Translations under genes and position numbers: made by a program
Source: JABDIP01 sp965237625
GTDB taxonomy: Bacteria > Pseudomonadota > Alphaproteobacteria > DSM-16000 > Inquilinaceae
Length of the DNA: 64,000 nucleotides
NCBI GenBank assembly: GCA_965237625.1
Contig: CBDEGD010000040.1
Span: forward strand, 4,410 to 68,409
Direction: 5' to 3'
Shown: positions 51,531 through 61,624 of the stretch, piece by piece
How positions within the stretch are numbered: position 1 is the stretch's first letter
Layout of the letters: each line of letters begins with the position of its first letter
Notes under the pieces: model-generated
What the model was told of the DNA's origin: nothing
What the model saw: only the letters and a program-made list of their open reading frames with translations
The model's database searches: none

Positions 51531-53051
51531 CTATCCCTTCCGCCGCAGCGTCGGGAATGCGATGACGTCGCGGATCGAAGGCGACCCGGTCAGCAGCATG
51601 ACCAGCCTGTCGATGCCCACGCCCATGCCGCCGGTGGGCGGCATGCCGTGTTCCAGTGCGGTGACGTAGTCGAGATCCATCATCTGGGCCTCGTCGTCGC
51701 CGGCTTCGCGGGCGGCCATTTGGGCCTGGAAGCGGTCGTACTGGTCGATCGGATCGGTCAGCTCGGAAAAAGCGTTGGCGACCTCCCAGCCATTGACCAG
51801 GGTCTCGAAGCGCTCGGTCAGCCGCTCGTCCTGGCGATGCACCTTGGCCAGAGGCGAGATGTCGCGCGGGAAATCGGTCACATGCACCGGCTGGATCAGG
51901 GTGTGCTCGACCTTGTGGCCATAGACCATCTCCATGGCCTCGCCCCATTTTTCGCTCCCGGTGACCTCGCAGCCCTGCTCCTTGGCCTCCTTGCGGGCGC
52001 CCTCGGCATCCAGCCCCATGAAGTCGACGCCGGTGGCCTCCTGCACCAGATCGGCCATTCGCCGGCGCGGATAGGGTCCGGCGAAATCGATCTCCTTGCC
52101 ATCGAAAGTGACTTTGCTCGAGCCGGTCGCCACCTCCGCCAGCCGCGCCATCAGATCCTCCGCCAGCGCCATCATGTCGTGATAGTCGGCATAGGCCTGG
52201 TACAGCTCCATCATGGTGAATTCGGGGTTGTGCCTTGGCGACAGCCCCTCATTGCGGAACGAGCGGTTGATCTCGAACACCCGCTCCGACAGCCCGCCGA
52301 CGATCAGCCGCTTCAGATAGAGCTCCGGCGCGATGCGCAGATACAGATCGGTATCCAGCGCGTTGTGATGGGTGACGAAGGGCTTGGCCGAGGCGCCGCC
52401 GAGGATCGGGTGCAGCATCGGCGTCTCGACCTCGAGGAACTCCCGCTCCGTCATGAAGGACCGGATCTCCGCCACCACACGGCAGCGGGTGCGCAGCACC
52501 TCGCGGCTGTCCTCGTTCATGATCAGGTCGAGATAGCGCTGGCGGTAGCGCGCCTCCACATCGGTCAGCCCGTGATACTTCTCCGGCAGGGGCAGCAGCG
52601 CCTTGGCCAGCACGGTGATCGCCCGGGAGTTGACCGACAGCTCGCCGCGCTTGGTGCGCCGCACCTGCCCCTCGATCCCCAGCATGTCGCCGATATCGAG
52701 CAGCTTGAGCTTGGCCCGCTCCTCCTCGGACAGGAAATCCTTGTGGCTGAAGATCTGGATCTTGCCGGTCACGTCATGCAGGTCGATGAACATGCCGTTG
52801 TTGCGCATGGCTCGGATGCGTCCGGCGATCCGAACCGTATCCTCGGTCTGGGTCTCGTCGGGCAATTCGGCATAGGCCTCGTGCAGCGCCGCCGCATTGT
52901 TGTCCTTGTCGAAATTGTACGGGTACGGGTCGACCCCGGACGCCCGCAAGGCAGCCAGTTTCTCCAGCCTGGGCGCACGCAGCGGGTTGTCCGCCGGCAG
53001 GGGAAAGTCACCGGACTCGGTATCCGTCGGCGGGGCGTTGCGGTCGGTCAT
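51531..53051 (-). CDS. lysS: Lysyl-tRNA synthetase, class II
   Basis: 506 residues from ATG 53051. N-terminal OB-fold anticodon domain (about 65-180; VRIAGRIRAMRNNGMFIDL), then the class II core: motif 1 near YLDLIMNEDSREVLRTR, motif 2 FEINRSFRNEGLSPRHNPEF, motif 3 GMGVGIDRLVMLLTG at the C-terminus. An N-terminal tail of ~50 residues is normal for alphaproteobacteria. Many alphaproteobacteria use the class I enzyme, so possession of class II is informative for placement. Confidence 0.96.
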   Translation of the reverse strand: MTDRNAPPTDTESGDFPLPADNPLRAPRLEKLAALRASGVDPYPYNFDKDNNAAALHEAYAELPDETQTEDTVRIAGRIRAMRNNGMFIDLHDVTGKIQIFSHKDFLSEEERAKLKLLDIGDMLGIEGQVRRTKRGELSVNSRAITVLAKALLPLPEKYHGLTDVEARYRQRYLDLIMNEDSREVLRTRCRVVAEIRSFMTEREFLEVETPMLHPILGGASAKPFVTHHNALDTDLYLRIAPELYLKRLIVGGLSERVFEINRSFRNEGLSPRHNPEFTMMELYQAYADYHDMMALAEDLMARLAEVATGSSKVTFDGKEIDFAGPYPRRRMADLVQEATGVDFMGLDAEGARKEAKEQGCEVTGSEKWGEAMEMVYGHKVEHTLIQPVHVTDFPRDISPLAKVHRQDERLTERFETLVNGWEVANAFSELTDPIDQYDRFQAQMAAREAGDDEAQMMDLDYVTALEHGMPPTGGMGVGIDRLVMLLTGSPSIRDVIAFPTLRRKG

Positions 53052-53222
53052 GGCCTGGGTCAAATCGGCAGTCGGAAAGGGCGCGCACTATAGGGGGACA
53101 CACCCTATTTGGTATACCGCTTTGGATGCCGACCTGCCGGCCTTTTCAGCCTGACGCCGCACAGCCTGTGGAATGCTCGCCAGACCGATAGCCGGGGCTG
53201 CGCGGATCGATATAGTGGCGAC

Positions 53223-55991
53223 ATGTCCGACGCCGCCCCCATTATCCGCATGCCGGAGACCGACGCGCTGGTGCTGGGCGCCGCCGGCGGCGTGCTGCTG
53301 AGCCCCGATGGCGAGATCGAGACTCTGGCCGGGGCTGCTTTGCGGCGGCGGCTGAACGGCGATCCGCTGCTGGTCTGCCATGCCAGATCGATCGCCCGTC
53401 GGGAATCCCTCACCTCCTTCCGCGCCTACGATGTGCTTGAGCTGTTCGCCTTCGTGCACCCGGCCCAATTCTGCGTGCCGACGCCGCGCGGGCTGGCAGA
53501 GATATTGTCCCTGCCGGCGCCGCGCTCGCTGGAGGACGGCGCGCTCATCCTCCAGCAGGCGGCGGTGCGGCTGCTGAGCGATCTGACCGCACCGGGCCGG
53601 CAGGATTCCTCCGACGCCGCCGGCATTGCCTGGTCCATGGCAAGGGCCGGCTGGCTGTGGGGTCCGCAGGTGCTGGCGGCGCTCGGCAAGCCCTATGGCG
53701 CGACGGACAGCAGCAATGGCCGGTCGCTGCAGGTCTGGCACCGGCTGCCGGAATGGGAGCCGGACCCGCCACCGCCGCCGCCGGCCCAGCATTCCGTGGA
53801 ACCGGCCGCCGCGCGGGAACGGCTGGCGCTGCTGCTGGGCGACCAGTCGGAGGAGCGTCCGCAACAGGCGGATTACGCCAGCGCGGTCTGCGACTCCTTC
53901 ACCCCGCGCCGTGAGCCCGATTCGCCCAATACGGTGCTGGCGGAGGCCGGGACCGGCGTCGGCAAGACCCTGGGCTATCTGGCCCCGGCCAGCCTGTGGG
54001 CGGAGAAGAACGGCGCGCCGGTCTGGATCTCCACCTATACCCGCAATCTGCAGCACCAGATCGACCGCGAGCTCGACCGGCTGCACCCCCGCCCGGACCG
54101 CAAGGCGAGAAAAGTGGTGCTGCGCAAGGGGCGGGAGAACTATCTCTGCCTGCTGAATTTGGAGGACGCGACCCGCGCCCTGCCGGCCCAGCCGCAGTAT
54201 GGCATCGCGCTCGGCCTGATGGCGCGCTGGACCGCGGCGACTCGGGACGGGGATATGAGCGGCGGCGACTTTCCCGGCTGGCTGGCCGATCTGGTGGGTC
54301 GCGGGCGCAGCCTGGGCCTGGCCGACCGGCGCGGCGAATGCGTCTATTCCGCCTGCTCCCATTACGGCCGCTGTTTCATCGAACGCAGCGTGCGGCGCGC
54401 CCGCAAGGCGGACATCGTGGTGGCCAACCACGCCCTGGTGATGATCCAGGCGGCGCTGGGCGGGATGGACGACACCACCCTGCCGACCCGTTACGTCTTC
54501 GATGAGGGCCATCACCTGTTCGACGCCGCCGACAGCGCCTTCGCCGGCCATCTGACCGGCCAGGAGACCGCCGAGCTGCGCCGCTGGCTGATCGGCATGG
54601 AGGGCGGCCGCCGCAGTCGCGCGCGGGGCTTGAAACGCCGGATCGATGATTTGCTGGGCGACGACGAAGACGCCCGCGCCGCCCTGGATGAGGTGGAACG
54701 GGCGGCCCGGGCGTTGCCCGGCGAAGGCTGGTCGGGCCGCATCGCGTCAGGCGAAAACGGTGACGCCAAGGGGGCAACCGAGCAGTTCCTGACCCTGGTC
54801 CGCCGCCAGACCTATGCAAGGGCGACCGGCACCGACGGTCCCTACGATCTGGAATGCGACACGATGGAGCCCATCGACGGGCTGATCGCCGCCGCCACGG
54901 CCCTGGATTCCGCACTGAAACGCCTGCAAGCCCCCTTGAAGACAATCGGCAAGGCCCTACGGGCCCGGCTCGACGACGAGGCCGACCGGCTCGACAGCCA
55001 GACGAGACTGCGCCTGGATGCCATGGCGCGGGCCCTGGAGCGCCGGGCGAAGGTCCAGATCCAGGCCTGGCGCGACATGCTGGCCACCCTCGATCACCCG
55101 ACGCCCGAGGCCTTCGTGGACTGGTTCGGGGTCGAGCGCGCCGGCCAGGACGGCGCCAGCAGGGACGTGGATGTCGGCCATTACCGCCATTGGGTCGACC
55201 CGACCCGGCCCTTTGCCGAAGCGCTGAGCCACTATGCCCATGGCATGGTCGTCACCTCCGCCACATTGACCGACGGCACCGGCGATCCGGAGGCCGATTG
55301 GCAGGCGGCGGAGGCGCTGACCGGCGCCCTGCACCTGCCGCGCCCGGCGACCCGTGCCGCAGTGCCCTCGCCTTTCGATTATGCCGGCCAGACCCGGGTG
55401 CTGGTGGTCCGCGATGTGCGCAAGGATGATTTCGATCAGGTCGGCGCCGCCTATCGGGCGCTGTTCGAGGCGGCGGGCGGCGGCGGGCTGGGGCTGTTCA
55501 CCGCGATCAGCCGGCTGCGTGAGGTGCATGGGCGCATCGCCGGCCCGCTGGAACAGGCCGGGATCACCCTGCATGCCCAGCATGTGGACGGTATCGACGT
55601 GGCGACGCTGGTGGATATCTTCCGGGCCGAGCCGGATTCCTGCCTGCTGGGCACCGATGCGGTTCGCGACGGCATCGACGTGCCGGGCCGCAGCCTGCGT
55701 CTAATCGTGTTCGACCGGGTGCCCTGGCCCCGGCCGAATATCCTGCACCGGGCGCGGCGGGAGCATTTCGGCAAGCGGCGATACGACGACATGATCACCA
55801 GGCTGCGGCTGAAACAGGCCTATGGGCGGCTGATCCGCCAGGCCGGCGACCACGGCGTGTTCGTGATGCTGGACCCGATGATGCCGTCACGGCTGGCGGG
55901 GGCATTTCCAGAGGGCGTCGAAGTCGAGCGTCTGGGCCTGGCCGAGGCGGTCGATATCGTGGGCGCGTTTCTGCCACCCGAAGGCACGTAG
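53223..55991 (+). CDS. DinG-like (XPD-family) ATP-dependent DNA helicase
   Basis: 922 residues from ATG 53223. N-terminal domain of unknown role (1-210; APRSLEDGALILQQA), then helicase domain 1: Walker A AEAGTGVGKTLGYLAPASLW, four Cys of the Fe-S cluster (NYLCLLN, GECVYSACSHYGRC), DEAH box YVFDEGHHLFDAAD. Domain 2 ends with TDAVRDGIDVPGRSLRLIV and the QAYGRLIRQAGDHGVF motif. The extra N-terminal ~200 residues distinguish this alphaproteobacterial subgroup from E. coli DinG. Confidence 0.9.
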   Translation: MSDAAPIIRMPETDALVLGAAGGVLLSPDGEIETLAGAALRRRLNGDPLLVCHARSIARRESLTSFRAYDVLELFAFVHPAQFCVPTPRGLAEILSLPAPRSLEDGALILQQAAVRLLSDLTAPGRQDSSDAAGIAWSMARAGWLWGPQVLAALGKPYGATDSSNGRSLQVWHRLPEWEPDPPPPPPAQHSVEPAAARERLALLLGDQSEERPQQADYASAVCDSFTPRREPDSPNTVLAEAGTGVGKTLGYLAPASLWAEKNGAPVWISTYTRNLQHQIDRELDRLHPRPDRKARKVVLRKGRENYLCLLNLEDATRALPAQPQYGIALGLMARWTAATRDGDMSGGDFPGWLADLVGRGRSLGLADRRGECVYSACSHYGRCFIERSVRRARKADIVVANHALVMIQAALGGMDDTTLPTRYVFDEGHHLFDAADSAFAGHLTGQETAELRRWLIGMEGGRRSRARGLKRRIDDLLGDDEDARAALDEVERAARALPGEGWSGRIASGENGDAKGATEQFLTLVRRQTYARATGTDGPYDLECDTMEPIDGLIAAATALDSALKRLQAPLKTIGKALRARLDDEADRLDSQTRLRLDAMARALERRAKVQIQAWRDMLATLDHPTPEAFVDWFGVERAGQDGASRDVDVGHYRHWVDPTRPFAEALSHYAHGMVVTSATLTDGTGDPEADWQAAEALTGALHLPRPATRAAVPSPFDYAGQTRVLVVRDVRKDDFDQVGAAYRALFEAAGGGGLGLFTAISRLREVHGRIAGPLEQAGITLHAQHVDGIDVATLVDIFRAEPDSCLLGTDAVRDGIDVPGRSLRLIVFDRVPWPRPNILHRARREHFGKRRYDDMITRLRLKQAYGRLIRQAGDHGVFVMLDPMMPSRLAGAFPEGVEVERLGLAEAVDIVGAFLPPEGT

Positions 55992-56051
55992 ACCGAACGC
56001 TTATCAGCACATTTCAGAATGCGGTGATGCCGGCACCGCCACCCTCACCTG

Positions 56052-56267
56052 TCGTCGTCCCCGGACTTGATCCTACGGTATTCCCACATCTGCGCAGCGG
56101 CGTCGCCAACGCCACACATCGTCGTCCCCGGACTTGATCCGGGGACCCACTCAACCGCCATCGCGAACAAGGGGGTTCCGGGCGCTGGCGGCACCGTCGC
56201 CGGGCCGCCGTCGACGGTCCACGGCGGCTGAAGAATGGGTCCCCGGATCAAGTCCGGGGACGACGAA
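56052..56267. repeat. Intergenic palindromic repeat array, CCCGGACTTGATCCGGG family
   Basis: Two forward copies of GTCGTCCCCGGACTTGATCC (from about 56051 and 56120) face one inverted copy (56237-56266). Same family as 8124-8271. The gap from 55992 to 56305 holds nothing else. Confidence 0.85.
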
Positions 56268-56305
56268 TGCAAGGAAATCCATCCGATGGCCGGTAAGCCT
56301 ATCGG

Positions 56306-56527
56306 TCAGGATGGGCGGCGGAGCCCGTCCTCGTCGCGCGGCAGGGCCAGAATGGCGCGTAATACGCCGTCCCAGGAATTGTTGCGGCAATAGCGCGCGG
56401 CGCCGTCATAGCCGACCGAGCCGATCAGGCTGAGCGCCAGCCGGCGCTGATAGGCGGTATCGGTTTCCGGCGCGTAGGGAAACACCATCACACCGGGCCC
56501 GGGCGTCGTCGGCACCGAGAGGCGCAT
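56306..56527 (-). CDS. Small protein of unknown function
   Basis: 73 residues from the ATG at 56527, which overlaps the stop codon of the upstream gene (TGATG), so translation is coupled. Sequence is soluble with a pair of aromatic-rich segments (GVMVFPYAPETDTAYQRRL) and one Cys (YCRNNSWDG). No recognised family. A longer frame from 56593 starts inside the upstream gene and is less likely. Confidence 0.6.
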   Translation of the reverse strand: MRLSVPTTPGPGVMVFPYAPETDTAYQRRLALSLIGSVGYDGAARYCRNNSWDGVLRAILALPRDEDGLRRPS

Positions 56528-56907
56528 CACGACACCCGTCCGGCGATTGCCTGCGGCAGCGAGGACCAGCCCTGGCCCTCCGCCATCATGCAACTGATGC
56601 CATCGGGCGCGGTCAGCAGCAACGTCCAGGTGTCGCCATCCGGGCTGCTGAATACCTCGACCATTTGGCCGCCCGAGGCGAGTCCACGCGAAATCGGCTC
56701 CTCGGCGTAGCGTGTATTGAGCATCTCGATGATCTTGTCGCGGGGCATGCAGAGGTTCTGTGCGGCGGCCTGCCCTGTGGAGGCGAGGGTGGCGGCCACC
56801 GCGACAGCGGCCAGCGCCGCCACGGTCAGACCGGCAACCGTCGTCTTCTTCGCCGGCCCAAATCCCAATCGGGGCCGGCGCGTCGTGTCCATGTCACCAT
56901 TTCTCAT
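56527..56907 (-). CDS. Secreted protein of unknown function
   Basis: 126 residues from ATG 56907 (AGAGGATGCC upstream). A single transmembrane or signal helix (VAGLTVAALAAVAVAATLAS, about 24-43) is followed by AAAQ and a mature domain with two Cys (NLCMPRD, ISCMMAEG) likely disulfide-bonded in the periplasm. Resembles small alphaproteobacterial periplasmic proteins that follow the pattern LC-x-P-R-D; function unknown. Coupled to the small gene downstream. Confidence 0.65.
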   Translation of the reverse strand: MRNGDMDTTRRPRLGFGPAKKTTVAGLTVAALAAVAVAATLASTGQAAAQNLCMPRDKIIEMLNTRYAEEPISRGLASGGQMVEVFSSPDGDTWTLLLTAPDGISCMMAEGQGWSSLPQAIAGRVS

Positions 56908-57150
56908 GGCATCCTCTAACGCTTTTCGTGGCGGCCGTCTGGTCTGCGACCGGTCCGTTCACGGGTTTGAAAAGCTCCTCGCTCTTCGCGTCGATGCCCC
57001 ATTATCGGCCTTGCTGTCACAAGCGAACATGACGGCCGTCACACGGCTCACCGAATTTTGGGGCTCACGGAATCTTGCACGCGATTGACGAAGGGTGACT
57101 TCAGCTTGAGGTACTCTCGGTTTGTGCGGACCGCCGATGGGAGACGAACG

Positions 57151-57660
57151 ATGACCGCAGCAATTCGCCTGACAGTGCCCTTTGCGGCTACCCTAAGCTT
57201 TCTTGTGGTGCTGGCGGCAGGCCCGGCCCGAGCGGATCTGGCGACCGGCATGTTCGCCTATGACCAGGGCGACTACGCCACGGCGCTGGCCGAGTGGACC
57301 CCGCTCGCGGAAGGCGGCGATGCCACCGCGCAAGCCCTTCTCGGTCTGATGTACCGGGGCACTCCCGGCATGGCCGCCGACGATGCGACCTCCACCGGCT
57401 GGTACCGGCGTGCCGCGGAACAGGGCCATCCTCACGCCCAGTACAATCTCGGCCTCGCCTACCTGGCCGGCCGGGGAGTCGCGCAGGATAGCGTGGCCGC
57501 CTATATGTGGCTGGACCTGGCCGCAGGCGGCATTCCCAAGAGCCCGGACGGCACCAATTCCGCCTCGCAACGGCGCGACGCGCTGGCCGCCGGGATGGGC
57601 GCCGCTGAGATCGCCGAGGCGAAGCGCCAGTCCGAAAGCTGGACAACGGCGGCGAAGTAG
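57151..57660 (+). CDS. Secreted Sel1/TPR-repeat protein
   Basis: 169 residues. Signal peptide 1-30 (LSFLVVLAAGPARAD). Three Sel1-like repeats: GMFAYDQGDYATALAEWTPL, ATAQALLGLMYRGTPGMAAD and HAQYNLGLAYLAGRGVAQD, with the last YMWLDLAAGG. Such short periplasmic repeat proteins act as adaptors for protein-protein contact. GGGAGACGAACG precedes the ATG. Confidence 0.88.
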   Translation: MTAAIRLTVPFAATLSFLVVLAAGPARADLATGMFAYDQGDYATALAEWTPLAEGGDATAQALLGLMYRGTPGMAADDATSTGWYRRAAEQGHPHAQYNLGLAYLAGRGVAQDSVAAYMWLDLAAGGIPKSPDGTNSASQRRDALAAGMGAAEIAEAKRQSESWTTAAK

Positions 57661-58003
57661 GGACGTCATCGCAGATGTGTCGCCATAGCGCGACCAAGGA
57701 GACGCAAAGCACCGCGAAACCAACACCAGTCGTCATTCCCGCGCAGGCGGAAATCCAGTGTTCCAAATCGTACGGCCGTCGCCATCGCACCAACTGGATT
57801 CCCGCCTGCGCGGGAATGACAACCGGTTGTTTGGTGCGCGGCTCATTTACCAGCCGTTGCCGATACACGGCCCTCCCTTCCTTCCACCCGCACATTCATT
57901 CGATTTTCATATCGCCGGGGTTTAAAGAGGGCGTTGCCGCTCCCAATTGAGCGCAACCACGATCCGCCGTCATGGCGGCCTCCCCCTGTCTCGGCGATCG
58001 CCC
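57661..58003. other. Intergenic region with a palindromic repeat
   Basis: Holds the repeat at 57732-57830 and otherwise only short frames without ribosome sites. Confidence 0.65.
57732..57830. repeat. Intergenic palindromic repeat, GTCATTCCCGCG family
   Basis: GTCATTCCCGCGCAGGCGG with AATCCAG on the left pairs with CTGGATTCCCGCCTGCGCGG on the right. Compared with the 2704 copy both halves carry the same A-to-C change (GCGCAGGCG versus GCGAAGGCG), a paired change. Confidence 0.88.
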
Positions 58004-59269
58004 ATGAGTGTCATCGTTTCAGCCACCTGGCCGCTGTTCCTCGGCATCGCCATGATCATGCTGGCGAGCGGGCTGCAGGGCACGCTGCTGGGCCTGCGCG
58101 CCTCGCTGGAGGATTTCCCCACCGCGATCACCGGCGTGGTGATGTCGAGCTATTATCTGGGCTTCCTGGTCGGCTCGCGGATGTCGTCCAAGGTGGTGAG
58201 CCAGGTCGGCCATGTGCGCACTTTCGCGGCGCTGGCGTCGCTGGCCTCGGCCTCCGTACTGTTGCATTCGGTATTTGTAGAACCGGCCGCCTGGGCGGTG
58301 ATGCGGCTGGTCACCGGCTTCTGCTATGCCGGCCTCTATGTGGTGGCGGAAAGCTGGCTGAACGACCGGGCGACCAACGAGACACGGGGCCAGTTGCTGT
58401 CGATCTACATGGTGGTGATGTATGGCGGCATGGCCAGCGGACAGCTGCTGCTGAATATCGCCGACCCGAGCGGTTTCGAGCTGTTCATCCTGTCCTCGGT
58501 GATGGTGTCCCTGGCCCTGATACCGATGCTGGTGACGGTCGGGTCCGCCCCGGAGATCACCACCCCAGTTCCGGTCGGCGTGCGCGAACTGTACCGCATC
58601 ACGCCGCTCGGCGTGGTCGGGTCCGTGGCGACAGGCCTTACCAACGGCGCCTTTTTCGGCATGGGCGCGGTCTATGCGGCCTCGATCGGCCTTTCCGTCG
58701 GCGAAATCTCGCTGTTCATGGCCGCCACGGTGATCGGCGGCGTCGTGCTGCAATGGCCGATGGGCCGGCTGTCGGACTATGTCGACCGCCGCATCGTGCT
58801 GGCGACCGTCACGACGATCGCCTCCGCCTGCGCGCTGGCGGCAATCTTTCTATCGGGAATATCGACGGTCGCCCTGCTGGCCTGCGCCGCCGCCTATGGC
58901 GCGGCATCCTTCCCGATGTACTCGCTCAGCATCGCCCACACCAATGACCGGCTGGCGCAGGAGCAGATCGTGCCGGCCAGCGGAACCCTGGTCTTGCTAA
59001 GCGGGATCGGCGCCTGCCTGGGCCCGGTCAGCGCCGCCGCCGCCATCGCCTTTACCGGACCCGATGGGTTCTTCTGGTATCTGGTGATCGGCCATGCCGG
59101 GCTGGGCGCCTTCGCGGTCTACCGCATGACCCGCAGCCGCGCCACACCGCTGGAGGACCAGAGCCCGCATGTGTCGGTCGGCCCCCGCGCCTCCCCGATC
59201 GCCGTCGCCGCAGCCCAGGAATGGGTAGTCGAGGAAGCGGAGTTGGAACTGGAAGAGCATGCCGATTGA
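58004..59269 (+). CDS. Major facilitator superfamily transporter
   Basis: 421 residues with twelve membrane segments. Loop 2-3 motif GSRMSSKVVSQVGHVRTFAA, and loop 8-9 motif QWPMGRLSDYVDRRIVL. The acidic C-terminal tail (EEAELELEEHAD) is cytoplasmic. ATG 58004 is chosen because membrane segment 1 begins shortly after; the upstream ATG 57947 would add a basic extension. Substrate unknown; the group contains YcaD/UhpC-like permeases. The end overlaps the next gene by 11 bases. Confidence 0.88.
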   Translation: MSVIVSATWPLFLGIAMIMLASGLQGTLLGLRASLEDFPTAITGVVMSSYYLGFLVGSRMSSKVVSQVGHVRTFAALASLASASVLLHSVFVEPAAWAVMRLVTGFCYAGLYVVAESWLNDRATNETRGQLLSIYMVVMYGGMASGQLLLNIADPSGFELFILSSVMVSLALIPMLVTVGSAPEITTPVPVGVRELYRITPLGVVGSVATGLTNGAFFGMGAVYAASIGLSVGEISLFMAATVIGGVVLQWPMGRLSDYVDRRIVLATVTTIASACALAAIFLSGISTVALLACAAAYGAASFPMYSLSIAHTNDRLAQEQIVPASGTLVLLSGIGACLGPVSAAAAIAFTGPDGFFWYLVIGHAGLGAFAVYRMTRSRATPLEDQSPHVSVGPRASPIAVAAAQEWVVEEAELELEEHAD

Positions 59270-59786
59270 TCCTCGCGAGCCCGGGATGAGGCTTCGCCAA
59301 TCCGCCGCCGGGTTCGACCGTCTCGCGGTCGGCCCGATGCTCCTGCTGGCGCTGGGGCTGCTTATTGCCGGTATCGTGATGCCGTCGCTGACGGTCAGCA
59401 CCCTGGCGATCCTCAGCAGCAGCGTGTCGATCCTGAGCGGGCTCCTGGTCCTATGGGACGATGACCAGTATTTCCTGTTCGTGGTGCTGCTGGTGTTCTC
59501 GGTGCTGTTCCCGATGGTGAAACTGGTGTTCGGTCTCAGGGTCTGGTTCTTCGCCGGGGGCGCCAACCAGGCCACGATCGGCCGGCTGGAGGCGCTGGCG
59601 AAGTGGTCGATGCTGGACGTCCTGGTGATCGCCCTGATCGTCGCCGCGCTAAATGTCACGGTGATCAGCGGCGTCTTCGTGCATGCCGGGCTGTATCTGT
59701 TCACCGCCTCGGTGATCCTGTCGAAACTGGCGCTGTCGCGGATCAAGGCGGTGGCCCGGGGATGCGAGAGTGCCGTTCCCACCTGA
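59259..59786 (+). CDS. Paraquat-inducible protein A-like membrane protein
   Basis: 175 residues, single PqiA domain with four membrane segments. Characteristic stretch STLAILSSSVSILSGLLVLW then FVVLLVFSVLFPMVKLVF. PqiA domains take part in lipid or envelope homeostasis together with MCE proteins; no MCE gene is adjacent here. Start overlaps the MFS gene. Confidence 0.82.
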   Translation: MPIDPREPGMRLRQSAAGFDRLAVGPMLLLALGLLIAGIVMPSLTVSTLAILSSSVSILSGLLVLWDDDQYFLFVVLLVFSVLFPMVKLVFGLRVWFFAGGANQATIGRLEALAKWSMLDVLVIALIVAALNVTVISGVFVHAGLYLFTASVILSKLALSRIKAVARGCESAVPT

Positions 59787-59862
59787 TTGTCATTCCCGCG
59801 AAAGCGGGAATCTCGAGACGAATGTTCACAGCCCATCGAGGTCCCCGCTTTTGCGGGAACGG
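59786..59862. repeat. Degenerate GTCATTCCCGCG palindrome
   Basis: ATTGTCATTCCCGCGAAAGC pairs imperfectly with GGTCCCCGCTTTTGCGGGAA. Shorter and less symmetric than the copies at 2704, 45767 and 57732. Confidence 0.7.
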
Positions 59863-59924
59863 CGATCCATTGTCGGGCCGGCGCTCTCGTTTCTCCGTGC
59901 CTCTGCAGTGAATTCCGCCGCCCC

Positions 59925-61371
59925 TCAACGCAGCAGATCCCGATACAGCGCTAGATACTCCCGCGCCGCCGCCGGCCAGCCGAAATCCTGCGCCATGGCG
60001 GTCTGCTGCACCGCCGCCCAACTCTCCCGGTCGGCGTATAAATCGCAGGCGCGGCCGATGGCGCGGGAGAGCGCCCTTGCCGAAGCGGCGCCGAAGACGA
60101 AGCCGGTCGCTTTGCCTTTGCGGATCGCCGCAGCCGTCGCATCGACCACCGTATCCGCCAGCCCGCCGGACTTCCGCACCAGGGGCAGCGCGCCATAGCG
60201 CAAGGCGTAAAGCTGGGTCAGACCGCAGGGCTCGGAGCGCGACGGCACGGCGATGATGTCGCTGCCACCCTGGATCAGATGCGACAGCCCCTCATCATAG
60301 CCGATGCGGACGGCCACGGAATTCGGCGCTTTGCGCGCCAGGGCCTGGAACCCTTCCTCCAGATCGGCATCGCCGCTGCCCAGCAGCGCCAGCTGGCCGC
60401 CGGCGCGGATCAAGCCCGGCAGGGCCGCCAGCATCAGATCCAGCCCCTTGTGCACATTGAGCCGGCTGACCACGCCGATCAGCGGCGCTTCCGGCCGGTC
60501 CGGCAGGCCCATGGAAGTCTGCAGCGCCGATTTCGCCGCCGCCTTGCCGGACAGATCGTCCGGCCCGAACGGTTTCGGCAGATGCGGATCGCCGGCCGGG
60601 TCCCAGACCGCGTAATCGACTCCGTTGACGATGCCCGACAGATCGCCGGCCCGATAGCGCAACAGCGGGTCAAGGCCACAGCCCTGTTCCGACCCTTGGA
60701 TTTCCTTGGCGTAAGTACGACTGACCGTAGTGATCCGGTCGGCATAGGACAGCCCGCCCTTCAGGAAGCCGAGTTGGCCGTGATATTCCAGCCGGTCGTA
60801 GCGGAAGGCGTCTTCCGGCAGACCCAGACGCTCGACCGACGCATAGGGGAACAGCCCCTGATAGGCGATGTTGTGGATGGTCACCATGGTGCCCGGCCGT
60901 TTACCGCCGTCCAGGGACAGATAGGCCGGCGCCAGGGCGGCCTGCCAGTCATGGGCATGGACGATGTCGGGTTTCCAGCCGGGATCGATGCCCTGGCCCA
61001 GCCGCGCCGCCATCCAGCCCAGCGCCCCGAAACGCTGCTCGTTATCCGGCCAGTCGACGCCGTCCAGGTCCAGATAGGGGTTACCGGGACGATCGTACAG
61101 TCCTGGACAGTCCAGGACATAGAGCGGGACCGCCACGCCCTTGGCCTTCACCAGCCGCAACCGGGCCTCGTCGCCGCCCGAACAGGAATTGGTCTTTCCA
61201 GACCGCCTTGCCGGATCGCACCGCCGCGGTCACCGCGGGATAGCCCGGCACCAGCACCCGTACATCGACCCCCAGCCCGGCCAGGGCCGGCGGCAGGGCG
61301 CCCATCACATCGGCCAGCCCGCCGGTCTTGATCAGCGGATACAGCTCGGAGGCGACATGCAGGACTTTCAT
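59925..61371 (-). pseudogene. glgA: Glycogen synthase, frameshifted near the N-terminus
   Basis: ADP-glucose-dependent synthase (GT5). The start ATG 61371 gives MKVLHVASELYPLIKTGGLADVMG with the KTGGL substrate motif, up to about residue 64 (WKDQFLFG). The frame is then lost near 61178: continuing requires removal of one G in TTCGGGCGGCGAC, after which the rest (…LVKAKGVAVPLYVLDCPGLY, DIVHAHDWQAALAP, GVVSRLNVHKGLDL, PSRSEPCGLTQLYA) runs intact to 59925. Either a sequence error or a recent pseudogene. glgC lies directly upstream on the same strand. Confidence 0.9.
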
Positions 61372-61403
61372 GTGTGCAGCCCCCGAAAAGCGGTCGAACA
61401 GCT

Positions 61404-61610
61404 TGAGATCACCTCTCCCCTTGCGGGAGAGGTCGGCGAGCTATGCGAGCCGGGTGAGGGGTAGCGCAGCGTCCGCTGCGCTTCGAAAACCAGCGCCCGT
61501 TCAGTCATGCCGCCGGCCGATAGCCAAATGACATTCGGTATAGCCCCCTCACCCTCCCATTGCCTTTGGCAACGGGCCCCTCCCTCTCCCGCGAGGGGAG
61601 AGGAGATAAC
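61404..61610. repeat. Palindromic repeat between glgC and glgA
   Basis: CACCTCTCCCCTTGCGGGAG on the left pairs with CTCCCGCGAGGGGAGAGGAG on the right; inner parts GGGTGAGGGG and CCCCTCACCC also pair. Typical dispersed palindrome; it lies within the glgC-glgA transcript. Confidence 0.8.
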
Positions 61611-61624
61611 AGCAGCCAAATTGC

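Noticed and set aside
56052..56267. Possible CRISPR-like array
   Set aside because: Only three copies, in both orientations, with unequal spacing and self-complementary units; these are dispersed palindromes.
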